A DNA stretch of 64,000 bases. Origin: G965276675 sp965276675. Lineage in GTDB: Bacteria; Acidobacteriota; Terriglobia; Terriglobales; Acidobacteriaceae. Location: NCBI GenBank assembly GCA_965276675.1, contig OZ255624.1:3906001-3970000 (forward strand), given 5' to 3'. Position numbers and translations under genes: made by a program. The notes beneath the pieces are model-generated. The model did not search any database, had not been told where the DNA came from, and saw only the letters and a program-made list of their open reading frames with translations. Below, piece by piece: positions 28,457 through 36,636 of the stretch (within the stretch, counting starts at the first letter, position 1; each line of letters starts with the position of its first letter).

Positions 28457-28488
28457 CCAGCCTGGCACATCTATTACTTCCAGGCTGG
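28457..28488. terminator. bidirectional hairpin between convergent genes
   Basis: CCAGCCTGG and CCAGGCTGG pair perfectly (9 bp, 14-base loop) between the epimerase-like gene and the last SDR of the minus-strand operon. TTTGCTT follows on the plus side and GTTTTC on the minus side, so it could serve both transcripts. Confidence 0.6.
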
Positions 28489-28516
28489 TTTGCTTACGGA
28501 TACCCTTTCAGCTGAT

Positions 28517-29248
28517 TTATGCAGCTGTCAGGCCACCATCTATGTTCACAACAGAGCCGGTCATGAACGAAGCTTCATCTGAGCACAGATAATGGACGAG
28601 GTTTGCGATGTCTTCTGGCATGCCCAGCCGGCCAATCGGCTGACGCGACCGCAGCTCTTCTCGGACCTTTTCCTTCTCGTGAGCGTGGTACTTGTCAAGA
28701 TAACCCTCCACAAAAGGAGTCTGCACGGTCCCTGGAGCGATGCAGTTGACGCGGAGTTCCTTCGGGTAGTCTACCGCGAGTTGGCGGGTCATGGCGATCA
28801 CTGCGCCCTTGCTCGCGCAGTAGGCAAAACGCTGCTTCATTCCTACCAGGCCTGCTACCGAACCGATGTTGACGATAGTCCCGTGACTTGCGAGAAGAAG
28901 GGGCAGAGCAGCCCGTGTAACCAGGAAGACCGAGAGGACATTCACGTTCATTACATGTGCAAAGTCCCGTTCCGATGTGTGCTCTATATCGCCAACCAGT
29001 CCCACTCCAGCGTTGTTTACAAGGATGTCCAGCTTAGGTATTCGCTCAAACGCTTTGCTGATAGAGGTCGCATCGGTAACGTCCATTAGCAAAGCCTCGG
29101 CTCCTTCTAACTCCGCCGCGAGTCTTTTCGAGGCCTCCAGGTTCACGTCTGCTATCCAAACATGCGCCCCCGCGGCAGCAAGCTCCCGGCTTGTCGCTTC
29201 TCCAATCCCGCTCGCTGCGCCAGTAATCAGCGCAACTTTTCCTGTCAT
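28517..29248 (-). CDS. SDR-family oxidoreductase
   Basis: 243 residues from the ATG at 29248. An upstream in-frame TTG at 29278 would add ten residues, but neither start has a strong ribosome site. It shows TGAASGIG, then VWIADVNLEA with Asp after strand 2 (NAD preference), NNAGVGLVGD, VNIGSVAGL and YCASK, followed by PIGRLGMPEDIANLVHYLCSDEASFMTGSVVNIDGG. It is separated from the next SDR by 448 bases holding a half copy of the GntR word, so it may have its own promoter. A sugar or sugar-acid substrate is likely from context. Confidence 0.88.
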   Translation of the reverse strand: MTGKVALITGAASGIGEATSRELAAAGAHVWIADVNLEASKRLAAELEGAEALLMDVTDATSISKAFERIPKLDILVNNAGVGLVGDIEHTSERDFAHVMNVNVLSVFLVTRAALPLLLASHGTIVNIGSVAGLVGMKQRFAYCASKGAVIAMTRQLAVDYPKELRVNCIAPGTVQTPFVEGYLDKYHAHEKEKVREELRSRQPIGRLGMPEDIANLVHYLCSDEASFMTGSVVNIDGGLTAA

Positions 29249-29696
29249 TGTGAAAGCTGCTCTTCTTATATCGCTCAAATTGTCAATCTCAATTTCTCTG
29301 CAAGAGCCCGTTTCTGTGCGCTACGTAGAATGTCCACAAAAGCGCCACATGTTGACGGTCTAAAGCAATATCCCATCATCTGGCATAACAGCATTCTTAG
29401 CAAATGAGGATTTCCGCCTTTCTTAGCACGTGAAGCGTGCGGTTGATTTTCCAAACCGCCGCCGGCGCAGGATGCCCGGCCTTCGCTGTGTGAAACTCCT
29501 CCAGCGGCCAGTCAAGCTGCCCGATCTGACGATCTGGGGACCGCGGGTGAGCAGTTGTGCATGATGCCGAAGCGCTTGCTGCCCCCAGAAAACCTCGAAT
29601 CAGCAACACGAGCGGCGACGTTGGAGGTGAGAGTAGTTCTCGTCAGCTGACAGGCTGCAGGCGAATTTTGAATGATTAGAAAACTTCACAAGCGAT
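29249..29696. other. gap between SDR genes with half operator
   Basis: 448 bases without a recognisable gene. Plus-strand TGGCATAACAGCATTCTT at 29381-29398 keeps the left half (TGGCATAACAG) of the GntR word; the right half is lost. Open frames in this stretch show no family features. Confidence 0.4.
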
Positions 29697-30539
29697 TCAT
29701 CTTCCTGGCATGTATCCGGTTCCAAATTTTGCCGTTGACTCACTTCGAAAATCCGATATGAGAGACATCAGAGCTGTTGTGCCGCCATCAATAACGAAGG
29801 TTTGTCCGACGACGAACCCGGCATCTTCTGAGCATAGATACGCGGCCAATTTGGCAACGTCAAGTGGAAGCCCATACCGGGCAATCGGCACCTTCTCGTG
29901 TGCTTCCTTCGCAGCTGTTTCCAGATTGAAGCCGGGAATTGCTTTTGCGTAGTTCTCAACCGTGATCCACCCCGGAGCGATTGCATTAACGCGTATACCT
30001 TTGTGGGCGAGCTCAATTGCGAGAGCCCGCGTACATGCAATGATTGCTCCTTTTGTGGCAGCATAAGCGGAATGTTCAGGCGCACCCTGCAGTCCGTGGA
30101 TGGAGGTCAGGTTGCAAATCGCCCCACTGCCTTGTTGAAGCATTGCTTCTACGACTCTCTGGGTAAGCAGGAAAGGTGCACGGAAATTGACATTGAGAAG
30201 TACATCGAGCTGTTCCGGCTTGGTCTTTAGAAAAGGGCTATTGAAGGTGATGCCCGCGTTGTTCACGAGGCAGTCTATCCCACCCAGGAAGTTGAGAGCA
30301 GCGTCAGCCAAGTTGACTGCTGCGCCGTTCTCATTGAAATCCGCCTTTAGCGCTGTTGCCCTGCGACCCATGGCCTCGATTTCTGCTGCAGCGGTCTGAG
30401 CTCCCTCTGACGCATGGCTGTAGTGGAGAACGACATCGGAGCCTCGCCGTGCAAATTCCAGCGCGATCTCCCGCCCGATTCCCGTTGCCGCTCCGGTAAT
30501 GAGCGCCCGTTTGTTTGCTAGACTGCCTGCTTCGTTCAT
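29697..30539 (-). CDS. SDR-family oxidoreductase
   Basis: 280 residues from the ATG at 30539 (a TTG at 30560 is possible). It has TGAATGIG near residue 17, NNAGITFNSPF, CNLTSIHGLQGAPEHSAYAATK with Ser and the Tyr-Lys pair, and AGFVVGQTFVIDGG. The second strand ends VVLHYSHASEG, without the acidic residue, so NADP use is plausible. The C-terminal 25 residues extend past the usual end. It is one of three consecutive SDR genes at the distal end of the permease/dehydrogenase operon; a role as ketose or keto-acid reductase is inferred. Confidence 0.88.
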   Translation of the reverse strand: MNEAGSLANKRALITGAATGIGREIALEFARRGSDVVLHYSHASEGAQTAAAEIEAMGRRATALKADFNENGAAVNLADAALNFLGGIDCLVNNAGITFNSPFLKTKPEQLDVLLNVNFRAPFLLTQRVVEAMLQQGSGAICNLTSIHGLQGAPEHSAYAATKGAIIACTRALAIELAHKGIRVNAIAPGWITVENYAKAIPGFNLETAAKEAHEKVPIARYGLPLDVAKLAAYLCSEDAGFVVGQTFVIDGGTTALMSLISDFRSESTAKFGTGYMPGR

Positions 30540-30671
30540 GGAGCTGCGCTTTCTATCCAATTATTAAAAAAATTGCTTGTCCGCATTGCAAGGCATCAAC
30601 TCGCCTTACATACCTCTAAGCGGGAGTACACGCCGCGTGCTTTAATTCCGGTTTCCACAGACATGGATACG

Positions 30672-31454
30672 CTACCAATCGCGCGAGAAACCTGCGGTCC
30701 AGCCCCCATCGACTACTAAGATGTGCCCGGTGACGTACTTAGCATCATCGGACGCAAGGTAAAGGACGGCGGCGGCTATGTCTTGTGTCTCCCCAGGCTG
30801 CCCGAGCGGGATATGACTCACCAAGCTATCTGCCTTTTGCTTGTTCTCAGGACTGTAGAAGATGGATTTTGTTCCTTCTGTGAGAATGGAACCCGGGGCG
30901 ATTCCATTGACGCGTATACCATAATGGCCTATCTCCAGTGCATGAGAGCGCGTGAAGTTAATGACGCCGGCTTTCGCCGCAGTAAAAGCACACTGAAGGC
31001 GTGCAGGCACTACCCCGAGAACGGAGCTGATGTTAATGATGGTTCCCTTGCGCCGATGCACCATGAGTGCCGACACGGCACGTGAGCAGTAGAACACTCC
31101 GTCGAGGTCAACACTAATGATCCTATGCCACTCAGCATCCGGGAACTCGTGGATCGGGACCCTGTTCTTGCCGACGTTAACTCCTGCATTGTTTACCAGT
31201 ATGTCGATTGGCCCTGAACCTTGTTCGATTTCAGAAACCATGGCGTTGACGGCTTCTGGATCCGAAATGTCTGCTTGGTAAGACCTGGCTTGGCCGCCGT
31301 TGCGCTGAATCTCCTGACAAACCTGTTCCGCACTCTGCAGATCATTTACTGCCACAATCGCGCCATTCTCCGCAAGTGCTAGCGCAATCGAGCGACCGAT
31401 CGCTCCTGCACCGCCAGTAACCAGAGCAACCCGGTTCTTCAGATCAACCTTCAT
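30672..31454 (-). CDS. SDR-family protein lacking the catalytic tyrosine
   Basis: 260 residues, starting at ATG 31454, which has AAGGAG 5 bases upstream; ATG 31475 and GTG 31517 are less likely. Fold motifs are intact: TGGAGAIG, VNDLQSAEQ (Asp after strand 2), NNAGVNVG, INISSVLGVVP, and AKYVTGHILVVDGG. Where the family has YxxxK, this protein reads AFTAAKAGVINFTR: the codon is TTT (Phe), and no Tyr stands within several residues. The active-site Ser and Lys remain. Either chemistry differs, activity is lost, or a sequencing error (TAT to TTT) is present. It lies 81 bases after the FAH gene. Confidence 0.85.
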   Translation of the reverse strand: MKVDLKNRVALVTGGAGAIGRSIALALAENGAIVAVNDLQSAEQVCQEIQRNGGQARSYQADISDPEAVNAMVSEIEQGSGPIDILVNNAGVNVGKNRVPIHEFPDAEWHRIISVDLDGVFYCSRAVSALMVHRRKGTIINISSVLGVVPARLQCAFTAAKAGVINFTRSHALEIGHYGIRVNGIAPGSILTEGTKSIFYSPENKQKADSLVSHIPLGQPGETQDIAAAVLYLASDDAKYVTGHILVVDGGWTAGFSRDW

Positions 31455-31535
31455 AGTGCTCCTTGAGTCGTTCATGGAGTCAGTGGTGTAGCTCTGGTAA
31501 TAATCAGGAGCCCGCACCGGCCTCCTAGACGGGGA

Positions 31536-32423
31536 TCACATCGATTTGACCGGGTTCGATAACCGGCCAATACCATCAATCTCGACGACAACCTCGTCTT
31601 GATCCCGAAGAAAGACTGGGGGCTTTTGCGCGAATCCCACCCCATGGGGCGTGCCTGTGCTGATAACATCTCCCGGGTAGAGAGTTATGCCACGGCTAAT
31701 GAAGGCAATTAACTCCCTAACGCTAAAGATCATGTTGCTGGTATTCGAATCCTGCAGTACCCGCCCATTGACCGAGCACCGGATGGTAAGGGTCTGCGGA
31801 TCGGGGATTTCGTCTCGAGTAACCAGGTAAGGTCCAATCGGCCCAAACGTGTCTTGGCTTTTAGCGCGCACCCACTGGCCGTCATCTCGCTGAAAGTCTC
31901 GTGCACTTATATCATTCATACAGGTATACCCGGCGACATACTCGAGTGCTCTGCCGGTGGAAACGCCGCGGCATTTCTGCCCGATCACCACAGCCAATTC
32001 GGCTTCATAATCGACTTCGCTACTATCCGGTGGCAACACGATCGGGTCGCCAGGTCCGATAATTGCGCTCGTCCATTTTGCGAACAGCACCGGCTGCTTT
32101 GGTAAGGGATTATTGCCTTCCTTGGCATGATCCTTATAATTCAAGCCAACACATACTACTTTGCCTGGCAAAAAGGGCTGGGCGATCCGCACCTCATCTT
32201 GCTTAAGTATAAATTTACCTATTGCTGGGTTGCGGATCACAGACTGCAAGAAGGTTTTGAGCCGTTCGAATCCACCCTCGTCGATAAGGGCTTGCTGCAA
32301 GGTGAGTGGCAGGGACACGTCTTCCGGGAATAATTCGCGAGCATGGGAAAAGACCAGAATGCCTGAGTCGAGTTTGGCCGCTAGGCGCGGTCCCTCCGAG
32401 GTCACGGCTGAAAGAAGTTTCAT
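31536..32423 (-). CDS. FAH-family hydrolase (2,4-diketo-3-deoxy-aldonate hydrolase type)
   Basis: 295 residues. It carries the fumarylacetoacetate-hydrolase core: VGLNYKDHAKEGNNPLPKQPVLFAKW near residue 75, DYEAELAVVIG (two metal-binding Glu), YTCMNDISARDFQRDDGQW (metal-binding Asp) and LYPGDVISTGTPHGVGF. Bacterial homologues include L-2,4-diketo-3-deoxyrhamnonate and fuconate hydrolases, which cut the diketo acid to pyruvate plus a hydroxyacid; ureidoglycolate lyase is another relative. The ATG at 32423 has AGGAGAG 5-6 bases upstream. Its position next to SDRs and a 2-hydroxyacid dehydrogenase favours the diketo-aldonate role. Confidence 0.9.
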   Translation of the reverse strand: MKLLSAVTSEGPRLAAKLDSGILVFSHARELFPEDVSLPLTLQQALIDEGGFERLKTFLQSVIRNPAIGKFILKQDEVRIAQPFLPGKVVCVGLNYKDHAKEGNNPLPKQPVLFAKWTSAIIGPGDPIVLPPDSSEVDYEAELAVVIGQKCRGVSTGRALEYVAGYTCMNDISARDFQRDDGQWVRAKSQDTFGPIGPYLVTRDEIPDPQTLTIRCSVNGRVLQDSNTSNMIFSVRELIAFISRGITLYPGDVISTGTPHGVGFAQKPPVFLRDQDEVVVEIDGIGRLSNPVKSM

Positions 32424-32473
32424 CTATTCTCTCCTAGAATTGAGATCGAGGCTCATGTGCTATGGACGCCCCG

Positions 32474-33445
32474 TCAGATCGCATTCGGCCACACCAGTGC
32501 GCCTTCTGGGCGCCTGCCTTGGAGAAAATCGCGTGCCGACTCGGCTGCCTTGATCTGCAGCATCTCCACTGCTCTGGTCGAGACCGAAGCCGCATGACTG
32601 GTTAGGACGGCGTTCGGCAGACGACGCAGTACGCTGTCGACAGCTAGGGGCTCTTCTTCGAAGACGTCGAGCCCTGCACCCAATACCCGCCCACTGGTGA
32701 GAGCTTCAGCCAAATCCGATTCGTTTATGATGGGACCTCGAGAAGTATTTACGATTATGACGCCGGGTTTCATCTTGTCAATAGCTTCACGATTGATCAA
32801 ATGAGTTGTTTCCCGAACAAGCGGGCAGTGAAGTGAAATAATCTCTGCTGTGCGCAACAGAGTATCCAACTCAACCCTCTCCACTTTATGATCGGCAAAA
32901 AGTGCGCTGTCTATATATGGATCCGAAGCAATAATGCGGAAGCCAAACACCCTGGCCTTCTTAGCGACCTGGCGGGCAATCGCACCGAACCCTACCAGTC
33001 CAAGAGTCATGTCGGTGAAGGCCGGGATAGGAAGCAGCGCGCCGATTCCCCACCCGCCGTGAGCGATTCCGTAATGGTCCTGGGGGATGCGTCTGGCCAA
33101 CCCCAGCATCATAGCCATAGCATGGTTTGAAACTTCTTCCAAGCAATAGGTGGGAACGTTGGCTACTCCGATACCGAGTTCTCTGGCGGCATCAAGATCG
33201 ATGTTATTCACTCCGATGCCGTATCGCACTACACCTTTTAGGTTTGGCAAGGCTTTGAGTACACGTCGTGTAATAGGCGCCCACTGAACCAGTAAGACGC
33301 CGGCGTTATAACAATCACGAATCACATCATCTTCTGTTTTACAGATGGGCTGAATTTCAGCCAATTGGAATCCAGCCGATTCGAGCACATTCCTTTGCAG
33401 GTCTAGCGACGGGAATGTATGGTCGCTGACAACGGCGTTAGGCAT
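32474..33445 (-). CDS. D-isomer-specific 2-hydroxyacid dehydrogenase
   Basis: 323 residues from ATG 33445 (AAAGGTT about 9 bases upstream); an ATG 16 codons earlier has no ribosome site. The nucleotide motif is GLVGFGAIARQVAKKA. Catalytic residues are visible as Arg in NTSRGPIINE, Glu in LDVFEEEPL and His in VLTSHAASVS. RYGIGVNNIDLDAARELGIGVANVP is the substrate-domain signature of the phosphoglycerate dehydrogenase-like group. In this operon it probably reduces or oxidises a C3 product such as hydroxypyruvate, glycerate or lactate released by the FAH enzyme (inference). No ACT domain is present, so it is not a serine-pathway SerA of the regulated type. Confidence 0.9.
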   Translation of the reverse strand: MPNAVVSDHTFPSLDLQRNVLESAGFQLAEIQPICKTEDDVIRDCYNAGVLLVQWAPITRRVLKALPNLKGVVRYGIGVNNIDLDAARELGIGVANVPTYCLEEVSNHAMAMMLGLARRIPQDHYGIAHGGWGIGALLPIPAFTDMTLGLVGFGAIARQVAKKARVFGFRIIASDPYIDSALFADHKVERVELDTLLRTAEIISLHCPLVRETTHLINREAIDKMKPGVIIVNTSRGPIINESDLAEALTSGRVLGAGLDVFEEEPLAVDSVLRRLPNAVLTSHAASVSTRAVEMLQIKAAESARDFLQGRRPEGALVWPNAI

Positions 33446-33515
33446 TTTGATCAACCTTTCAAACTTAATTACGTGGAGTCTTCGAGCATGCACTCGCGTT
33501 ACAGAATTGCTTGAC

Positions 33516-34562
33516 CTATAAATCCGAGGAAATCAGAAGGCGGGCTATCTTCATAATACTCAACTCCGGGCCAGTAAATGCCCACAGCTGCGATTCATCT
33601 TCGCAGTTCGACTTACCGGATGAGCCGCCGATCGCGGGCGCATGGTATTCGAGCTCGGAGAAAGCGCCTAGATTACTGTTCACATTGCAGGCTTCGATAG
33701 CGGAGCCGGCGCACTCTGTATCTGTCCATGGCACGTCTACGTATTCGCCCGAAGGATTGATCGTGAAATTCCGGACCACCAGGGAAGACTCAAGTCCGGC
33801 AGCTTGTAGATAGCCCGCGCGTCCAGTGAGAGTTGGCGCCTGAATGCCCAGTTTGTGCTCTCCATTCGCTCGCATTCTGTAACGAATCAGATGTTCCCCC
33901 ACTGCCAAATCGCTTTCATCGATATGCCCCATATAGACTGTGGGGGTTGATTTTGAGAATGTGGAGATCAAGAGTTCTCCGCCATGCGGCAGTTGTAGCA
34001 GGCTCCAAATACCGATCGCGGCGGGTTCTGCGCGTTGGCTAGCAAACTCCAATCGTGTATGAAGTGTGTAACCGGCGTACTTTATCTGTTCGGACAGATG
34101 AGGAGCAAGGTGCCGCAATGGATTTCTGGCTGGCGCCAGCCGCTTGGTGATTTCAAGAGCCACGATTTGCCTTGAACGTGAAAGCTGCACGGCACACCGG
34201 TTCTTCAAAGCTATACAGCTGTTCTCGCGGATAAGCTCGTATCTTCCTGGATCAAATTCGCGAGGCTGCATATAGATGTCGAGTTTTGGGAAGTGAGGCA
34301 GGAAGAAGTCAACTTCCGGGGCAAGCCAGGTGCGATCTCCGCCTGAGTTGTGCCATGCCGTGCTCTGATAGAAGGCGCAGGCGGAGTCTATTGAATTCAG
34401 CGCAGAATGGGTCCAGAAGAAATTCTTTTCACATCCCGGCGCAAACAATCCCAGAATACGTCCGCCATATGGAAGCACCAAGACTGCACTACCGTCTGGG
34501 CTGGTCCATGTCTCCGTCGCTTTTCCGGCAGCCCTTAATGTATCGACTAGGCTTTGACTCAT
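33516..34562 (-). CDS. galactose-mutarotase-like protein (DUF6786-like)
   Basis: 348 residues. The start is fixed by an ATGA overlap with the stop of the upstream MBL gene. The protein is predicted to be beta-rich: VLVLPYGGRILGLFAPG near residue 30, FYQSTAWHNSGGDRTWLAPEVDFFLP near residue 65, and C-terminal FSELEYHAPAI followed by QLWAFTGPE. The pattern resembles uncharacterised aldose-epimerase-like proteins found beside sugar catabolic genes. HNSGGDRTWLAPE could form part of a sugar site. The assignment is by resemblance, and catalytic residues are not established. It is a second epimerase-like protein besides the one at 27064. Confidence 0.6.
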   Translation of the reverse strand: MSQSLVDTLRAAGKATETWTSPDGSAVLVLPYGGRILGLFAPGCEKNFFWTHSALNSIDSACAFYQSTAWHNSGGDRTWLAPEVDFFLPHFPKLDIYMQPREFDPGRYELIRENSCIALKNRCAVQLSRSRQIVALEITKRLAPARNPLRHLAPHLSEQIKYAGYTLHTRLEFASQRAEPAAIGIWSLLQLPHGGELLISTFSKSTPTVYMGHIDESDLAVGEHLIRYRMRANGEHKLGIQAPTLTGRAGYLQAAGLESSLVVRNFTINPSGEYVDVPWTDTECAGSAIEACNVNSNLGAFSELEYHAPAIGGSSGKSNCEDESQLWAFTGPELSIMKIARLLISSDL

Positions 34563-35365
34563 GCTGCCTTTCGAAATAGGTGTTCTTCGCCAGGCTTCAT
34601 CAGCATGGCTGTAATTCCCGGCGCCAATGGTGAGCACCCATCGAGAAATTTCGCCGGATCGCCATTCTGCTCGACAAACATCCAGAAGTGAGTTGGAATC
34701 ACCAGCCGCGGTGCGACCAGTTGAGTCAATTGAACAGCCTCACGCCAATCCATGTTGCCGAATGCACCATTGATGCAAGGAAGCAAGATATCAGGGCGCA
34801 TTTGGATCGCTTGCCGGAACTGCTCGGGACGGTATGCGGTATCACCCGTGTGATATACCTTTATGCCCGTTAGATCAAACACAACTCCCAATGCGTCCGG
34901 CGCCAACTCACCATGATCCGCATACACTGCTCTGATTTCAGTGCCGCCCACCGCGATCGTCTTTCCCTCCTCAAGAAGGTGGCAACGATCAACCGGAATC
35001 TTTAACTTCTCGAACTCCTTCATGCACTCAATCGGGCCTGCGAAGTGGGTGCGAGGATTCAGGGCTATGGTTGGCAGCGCATCTACGTCCATATGATCAA
35101 GATGCTCATGAGTACAGACGATCAAGTCTGCGATTACCTGATCTGGAGCGATGGGACTTCTCATCATCCGCTTAAAGCCGATGACTCGCTCGACGACGTC
35201 TGACAGATAAGGATCGACATACACGATTTGGCCTGTACTCGTCTTGAAGGCGAAGCCAGCTTGGCAAAGCCAGTAGACAGCCAAGCTGCCTTCGGGTACT
35301 TGGAGATCGGCGATCGTCTTAGCAAGATCGTTCACTAGGGTAGCTCCTGGCTGCTTACTTCTCAT
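34559..35365 (-). CDS. MBL-fold hydrolase, UlaG-like (probable lactonase)
   Basis: 268 residues from ATG 35365, which overlaps the E2 stop by 11 bases; the 3' end overlaps the next gene by 4. It has the metallo-beta-lactamase signature THEHLDHMD (HxHxDH), VYHTGDTAY with the bridging Asp and VIPTHFWMF with the last His, and begins with VYWLCQAGFAFKTSTGQIVYVDPYLSD. The closest known function is UlaG, which opens L-ascorbate-6-phosphate lactone; other relatives hydrolyse phosphodiesters or remain unassigned. A sugar-lactone or related ester substrate is likely in this operon. Confidence 0.85.
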   Translation of the reverse strand: MRSKQPGATLVNDLAKTIADLQVPEGSLAVYWLCQAGFAFKTSTGQIVYVDPYLSDVVERVIGFKRMMRSPIAPDQVIADLIVCTHEHLDHMDVDALPTIALNPRTHFAGPIECMKEFEKLKIPVDRCHLLEEGKTIAVGGTEIRAVYADHGELAPDALGVVFDLTGIKVYHTGDTAYRPEQFRQAIQMRPDILLPCINGAFGNMDWREAVQLTQLVAPRLVIPTHFWMFVEQNGDPAKFLDGCSPLAPGITAMLMKPGEEHLFRKAA

Positions 35366-36593
35366 TACCTTCCTGCCAAAGGAGGCGATACGGATTCTCA
35401 ATGGCATCAGCGATACGCTCCAGGAACACCGCCGCCGATGCACCATCCGCAACACGGTGGTCGACTGAAAGATTCAGCATAACGGTTGGCTTTATAACCA
35501 AAGAGGATTCTGCCCACGGTCGATTGCGCAGTTTTCCGACAGCAAGTATGAAACTCTGGCCAGGGGTGATGATTCCTTCGAAGCGATCAATGCGGTACAT
35601 ACCAAGATTGCTGAGCGTACCGACTCCACCTTCCAAATCGTCAAACGTTAGCCGACTTTGGCGTGCCTTGTCAGCCAGCTCGCTGCGCCTGATAACTAGC
35701 TGCTGGAGTGAAAGGGAGTCGATCTTGGCCAAGGTTGGCGCCACGACACCGCGGTCCGTTGCCACGGCAAGCCCTAGATCGATTTGCACCCGCTGACTTA
35801 CCGCTCCCTCCTCCCATACGGCATTTACCTCCGGAGTGTCGGCCAGCGACAATGCAAGAGCTCTTAGCAGCAGGTCCGTGTAGGTGAGCTTCAATCCAGT
35901 GCGCCGGCTGATCGGCTCGCGCATACTTTCATAAAGATCAACCAGCTTTTCCGCATTCACCTCGACCGATACGGAGAAAGCTGGTATGTTCCTGATGCTC
36001 TCGACCATGCGGTCGGCGATCGCCTGGCGCCGCCTAGAGTCAACACTGCTCGCCCTTTGGATCGGAGTTCCAGGACTGACGCTCTGCACATCCTTTTCAA
36101 TAATCCGGCCACCGGGTCCGCTGCCCTTCACACTTGCCAGATCAACCCCGAGTTGGCTGGCTCTCCTCTTGGCCCGAGGCGAAGCATGCACATGTTCACT
36201 TCGCTCTACAGACTCTTTTCGCTCCTCTTGATGGGCTGCCATCAACTCTGCTTCATCGTTGTTGGAGATATCCGTCAGAGCCAAGGTGTCTGGAGTAACG
36301 ATTGCGCGAGGTGGATCGGCGTGGCCGTTGCTCGCTGGTGAGAGAGGCTCTTCTCCGGCCGCGCCTATGTAAGCCAGTGCGGTTCCCACTGGCACTGTCT
36401 CGCCTTCCGAAACAATGATCTCCCGTAGAACTCCATCGACTGTGGACTCTATGTCCATGTCGACCTTATCGGTCGATACAGACAGAACGGGTTCATCTTT
36501 CTTTACGGAGTCGCCGGGCTTCTTCAGCCAGGCACTCACCGTGGCCTCCGTCATCGTCAGGCCGAGTTGGGGCATGGCTATCGTAATCGTCAT
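35355..36593 (-). CDS. dihydrolipoamide acyltransferase, E2 of a 2-oxoacid dehydrogenase
   Basis: 412 residues with all E2 parts. A single lipoyl domain (about 1-78) carries the lipoylated Lys in STDKVDMDIES. A linker is followed by an E3/E1-binding domain (about 135-170: SPRAKRRASQLGVDLASVKGSGPGGRIIEKDV). The catalytic core ends with NLSVDHRVADGASAAVFLERI, with His and Asp of the HRVxDG motif. It forms with the next two genes a complete E1alpha/E1beta/E2 set. No E3 gene is present, so dihydrolipoyl dehydrogenase must come from elsewhere. Relatives act on pyruvate, acetoin or branched-chain oxoacids. Confidence 0.93.
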   Translation of the reverse strand: MTITIAMPQLGLTMTEATVSAWLKKPGDSVKKDEPVLSVSTDKVDMDIESTVDGVLREIIVSEGETVPVGTALAYIGAAGEEPLSPASNGHADPPRAIVTPDTLALTDISNNDEAELMAAHQEERKESVERSEHVHASPRAKRRASQLGVDLASVKGSGPGGRIIEKDVQSVSPGTPIQRASSVDSRRRQAIADRMVESIRNIPAFSVSVEVNAEKLVDLYESMREPISRRTGLKLTYTDLLLRALALSLADTPEVNAVWEEGAVSQRVQIDLGLAVATDRGVVAPTLAKIDSLSLQQLVIRRSELADKARQSRLTFDDLEGGVGTLSNLGMYRIDRFEGIITPGQSFILAVGKLRNRPWAESSLVIKPTVMLNLSVDHRVADGASAAVFLERIADAIENPYRLLWQEGNEK

Positions 36594-36636
36594 ACCTATT
36601 CAATCTCCATGTTGATGATCCCGTCGACTCGCTGCT

